Below are positions 62,675-64,000 of a stretch of DNA of 64,000 nucleotides, piece by piece (position 1 is the first letter of the stretch; each line of letters begins with the position of its first letter). Origin of the DNA: Paulinella micropora (Eukaryota > Cercozoa > Imbricatea > Euglyphida); contig BJOX01000344.1 in the NCBI GenBank assembly GCA_009731375.1, forward strand, positions 478,524 to 542,523. Reading direction: 5' to 3'. The notes beneath the pieces are model-generated. The model did no database searches. It saw only the letters and a list, made by a program, of their open reading frames with translations, and was not told where the DNA came from. A program made the position numbers and the translations under genes.

Positions 62675-63499
62675 TTTTTTCGGACTGTAGTTTTCAATTG
62701 TTTTCCATTTTGGTGAAAGGTCACAAAGTCGGACTTCATGCACAACATATGAATAATTTCCATACTGATTGAAAAGTGTGCAAGTGAAAACAACAACCGA
62801 ATCCGAAAGAAAAAAAAAAAGCAAAAGCAGACTAAAAGCTTGGCGAAAAATGTGATGGACAGAGGCACACAAACGTAAAAATGGATTCGGAGGTCGAAGA
62901 GGGGGGGATTTGACAGTGATTTGGAGTCGTGAATCACTTGAATTCCTTCGGTTGGAGACTCAGGAATAATGTTTCTCGCTGTGCAGGAGCGACAGGGTCC
63001 TTGTTACTTTTTGCGATGCTTTTTGGGACGTGTTTGTCACGACGTCACAAGTATTTTGCATGGTAAGTGGCAGGTTAAGGAGGTCTGGTTGTGTGTGCTT
63101 CTTGGTCCTTGTGCTTGGCCAATGCTGTCCGAGCAATTTGATGCGTCTGCGAAGACTGGGTAACATAGTTGAAAGTGTCATTGGTGTAGGAATGTTGAAT
63201 GCGCGTGTGGTCGCCTGGATACGAGCTTTTGATTTTCTTGTCTGAAAAGGGGATGGATGAACGATTGCTGGGGTTCGATGTGTAGGCGTGCTGTTGGGTC
63301 TGGTATGCTCTCCTATGAAATGTTGGCACCTCACATGATATATTTGTATGTTTACAAAACTCACACAGCAAGTCTAGGTACGTCAAGCTGGACATGTATT
63401 TTTGGAGAACGTATTCAGAAGTGCGGCCGTCTAAGGTGGAATTTTTTATATTCTAAACTCTTCTTTTCCTTTTCTTTGCTTTACAATACATTTTCTTAC
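62675..63499. other. flank right of element 2, nothing recognised
   Basis: Mixed-composition DNA. Several frames of 60-135 codons exist, but none shows a recognisable domain, and the expected N-terminal exons of the phosphate transporter are not evident. Part of the first 150 bp may still be element terminus. Confidence 0.4.
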
Positions 63500-63961
63500 A
63501 TCTAGTATGCAAATATTGGGGTTTCCGTGCATGTGTGTACATATACGTGCATGTAAGTATCAGTGAATATGTATGTCTTCATGTGTGTAAAAATCTATAC
63601 TTGTACGTACCCGTGTGTACCCGTAGGTATGTATCTATGTGTGCCTATATGTAAATATGTTGCATACACATACATACATGCTACTTTGATACATTACACA
63701 TGAATTGACATGAATTGTCATGCACGTCTGTGTATTTCTGTGTGTATTTATATTATTATATGCATCCTTTCAATTGACAACGAGCTTCGAAATTTGATTG
63801 CTTTTTTTCTTGTTCTTCTTTTTTTTAACTTTTTTTTTTAAACTTCATGTTTTCTCTTTTTGTATCTCTTGATACGGTCAGATACCTCTTCCATTTTATC
63901 TCTTCTGCTTCCCACTCAGCTCTACGAGTGGCAAGTATTCTATTAAAACAGTGTTTGTGTC

Positions 63962-64000
<39 letters not shown>
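63500..64000. repeat. degenerate GTAT/ACAT repeats and terminal (AAT)n
   Basis: Diverged TGTATGTAC-type repeats at about 63520-63700, a T-rich stretch at 63800-63860, and an (ATA)n array from 63964 to the window end. No gene supported. Confidence 0.7.

Noticed and set aside
62960-63395. Minus-strand ORFs as the missing N-terminal transporter exons
   Set aside because: Ser/Thr/His-rich sequence without hydrophobic helices or any MFS motif.

Overview
The window is nuclear DNA of a microbial eukaryote. Three host genes have GT-AG introns: cytosolic ribosomal protein uL4, a PUS1-type tRNA pseudouridine synthase, and a PHO84-type phosphate transporter. Most introns consist largely of microsatellites. 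Two large integrated DNA elements interrupt the host sequence. Their gene content is that of Polinton-like viruses (PLVs), which are mostly known from algae and other protists. I cannot name the host. Seven N gaps, several at poly-G/poly-C runs, and many frameshifts at A/T homopolymers show that part of the gene damage could be assembly error.

Layout. 1-1395: host flank with a poly-C gap, a strong hairpin and simple repeats. 1396-20474: element 1 (19.1 kb, about 310-bp terminal inverted repeats). 20475-22864: host noncoding DNA with MITE-like palindromes. 22865-28882 (minus): uL4 fused to a thioredoxin-fold domain. 28996-35420 (plus): PUS1 homologue, divergent from uL4 across 113 bp. 35421-37290: noncoding. 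37291-40762 (minus): C-terminal half of the phosphate transporter, with apparent frameshifts. 40813-62674: element 2 (about 21.9 kb, about 463-bp TIRs), apparently lying in a transporter intron. 62675-64000: flank with no recognised gene.

How the element genes work together. Both elements share one collinear morphogenesis block: retroviral-type integrase and acidic/basic protein (minus), then phage-like repeat fibre, small membrane protein (minus), small conserved protein, A32/FtsK-HerA packaging ATPase, small basic protein, coiled-coil plus Ulp1/adenain-like protease, penton-like minor capsid protein, major capsid protein, and a 415-418 aa phage-like structural protein. Replication modules differ. 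Element 1 has a Maverick-type protein-primed PolB (zinc-finger region, DTDS motif; broken) at its left end. Element 2 has an unrelated-looking PolB (NTDS motif), probably fused to an SF1/Pif1-like helicase, at its right end. Element 2 also carries a GIY-YIG nuclease, a DCL-HNH-like protein, a lipase and an F-box-like protein. Element 1 looks more decayed. In element 2 the ATPase, protease, MCP and structural gene are open.

Most notable: the uL4-pseudo-thioredoxin fusion; the replication-module swap between two related PLVs 20 kb apart; the probable PolB-helicase fusion; the shared inverted leader sequences and dispersed palindromes in element 1; and the conserved CATG start-codon overlap of two divergent genes.
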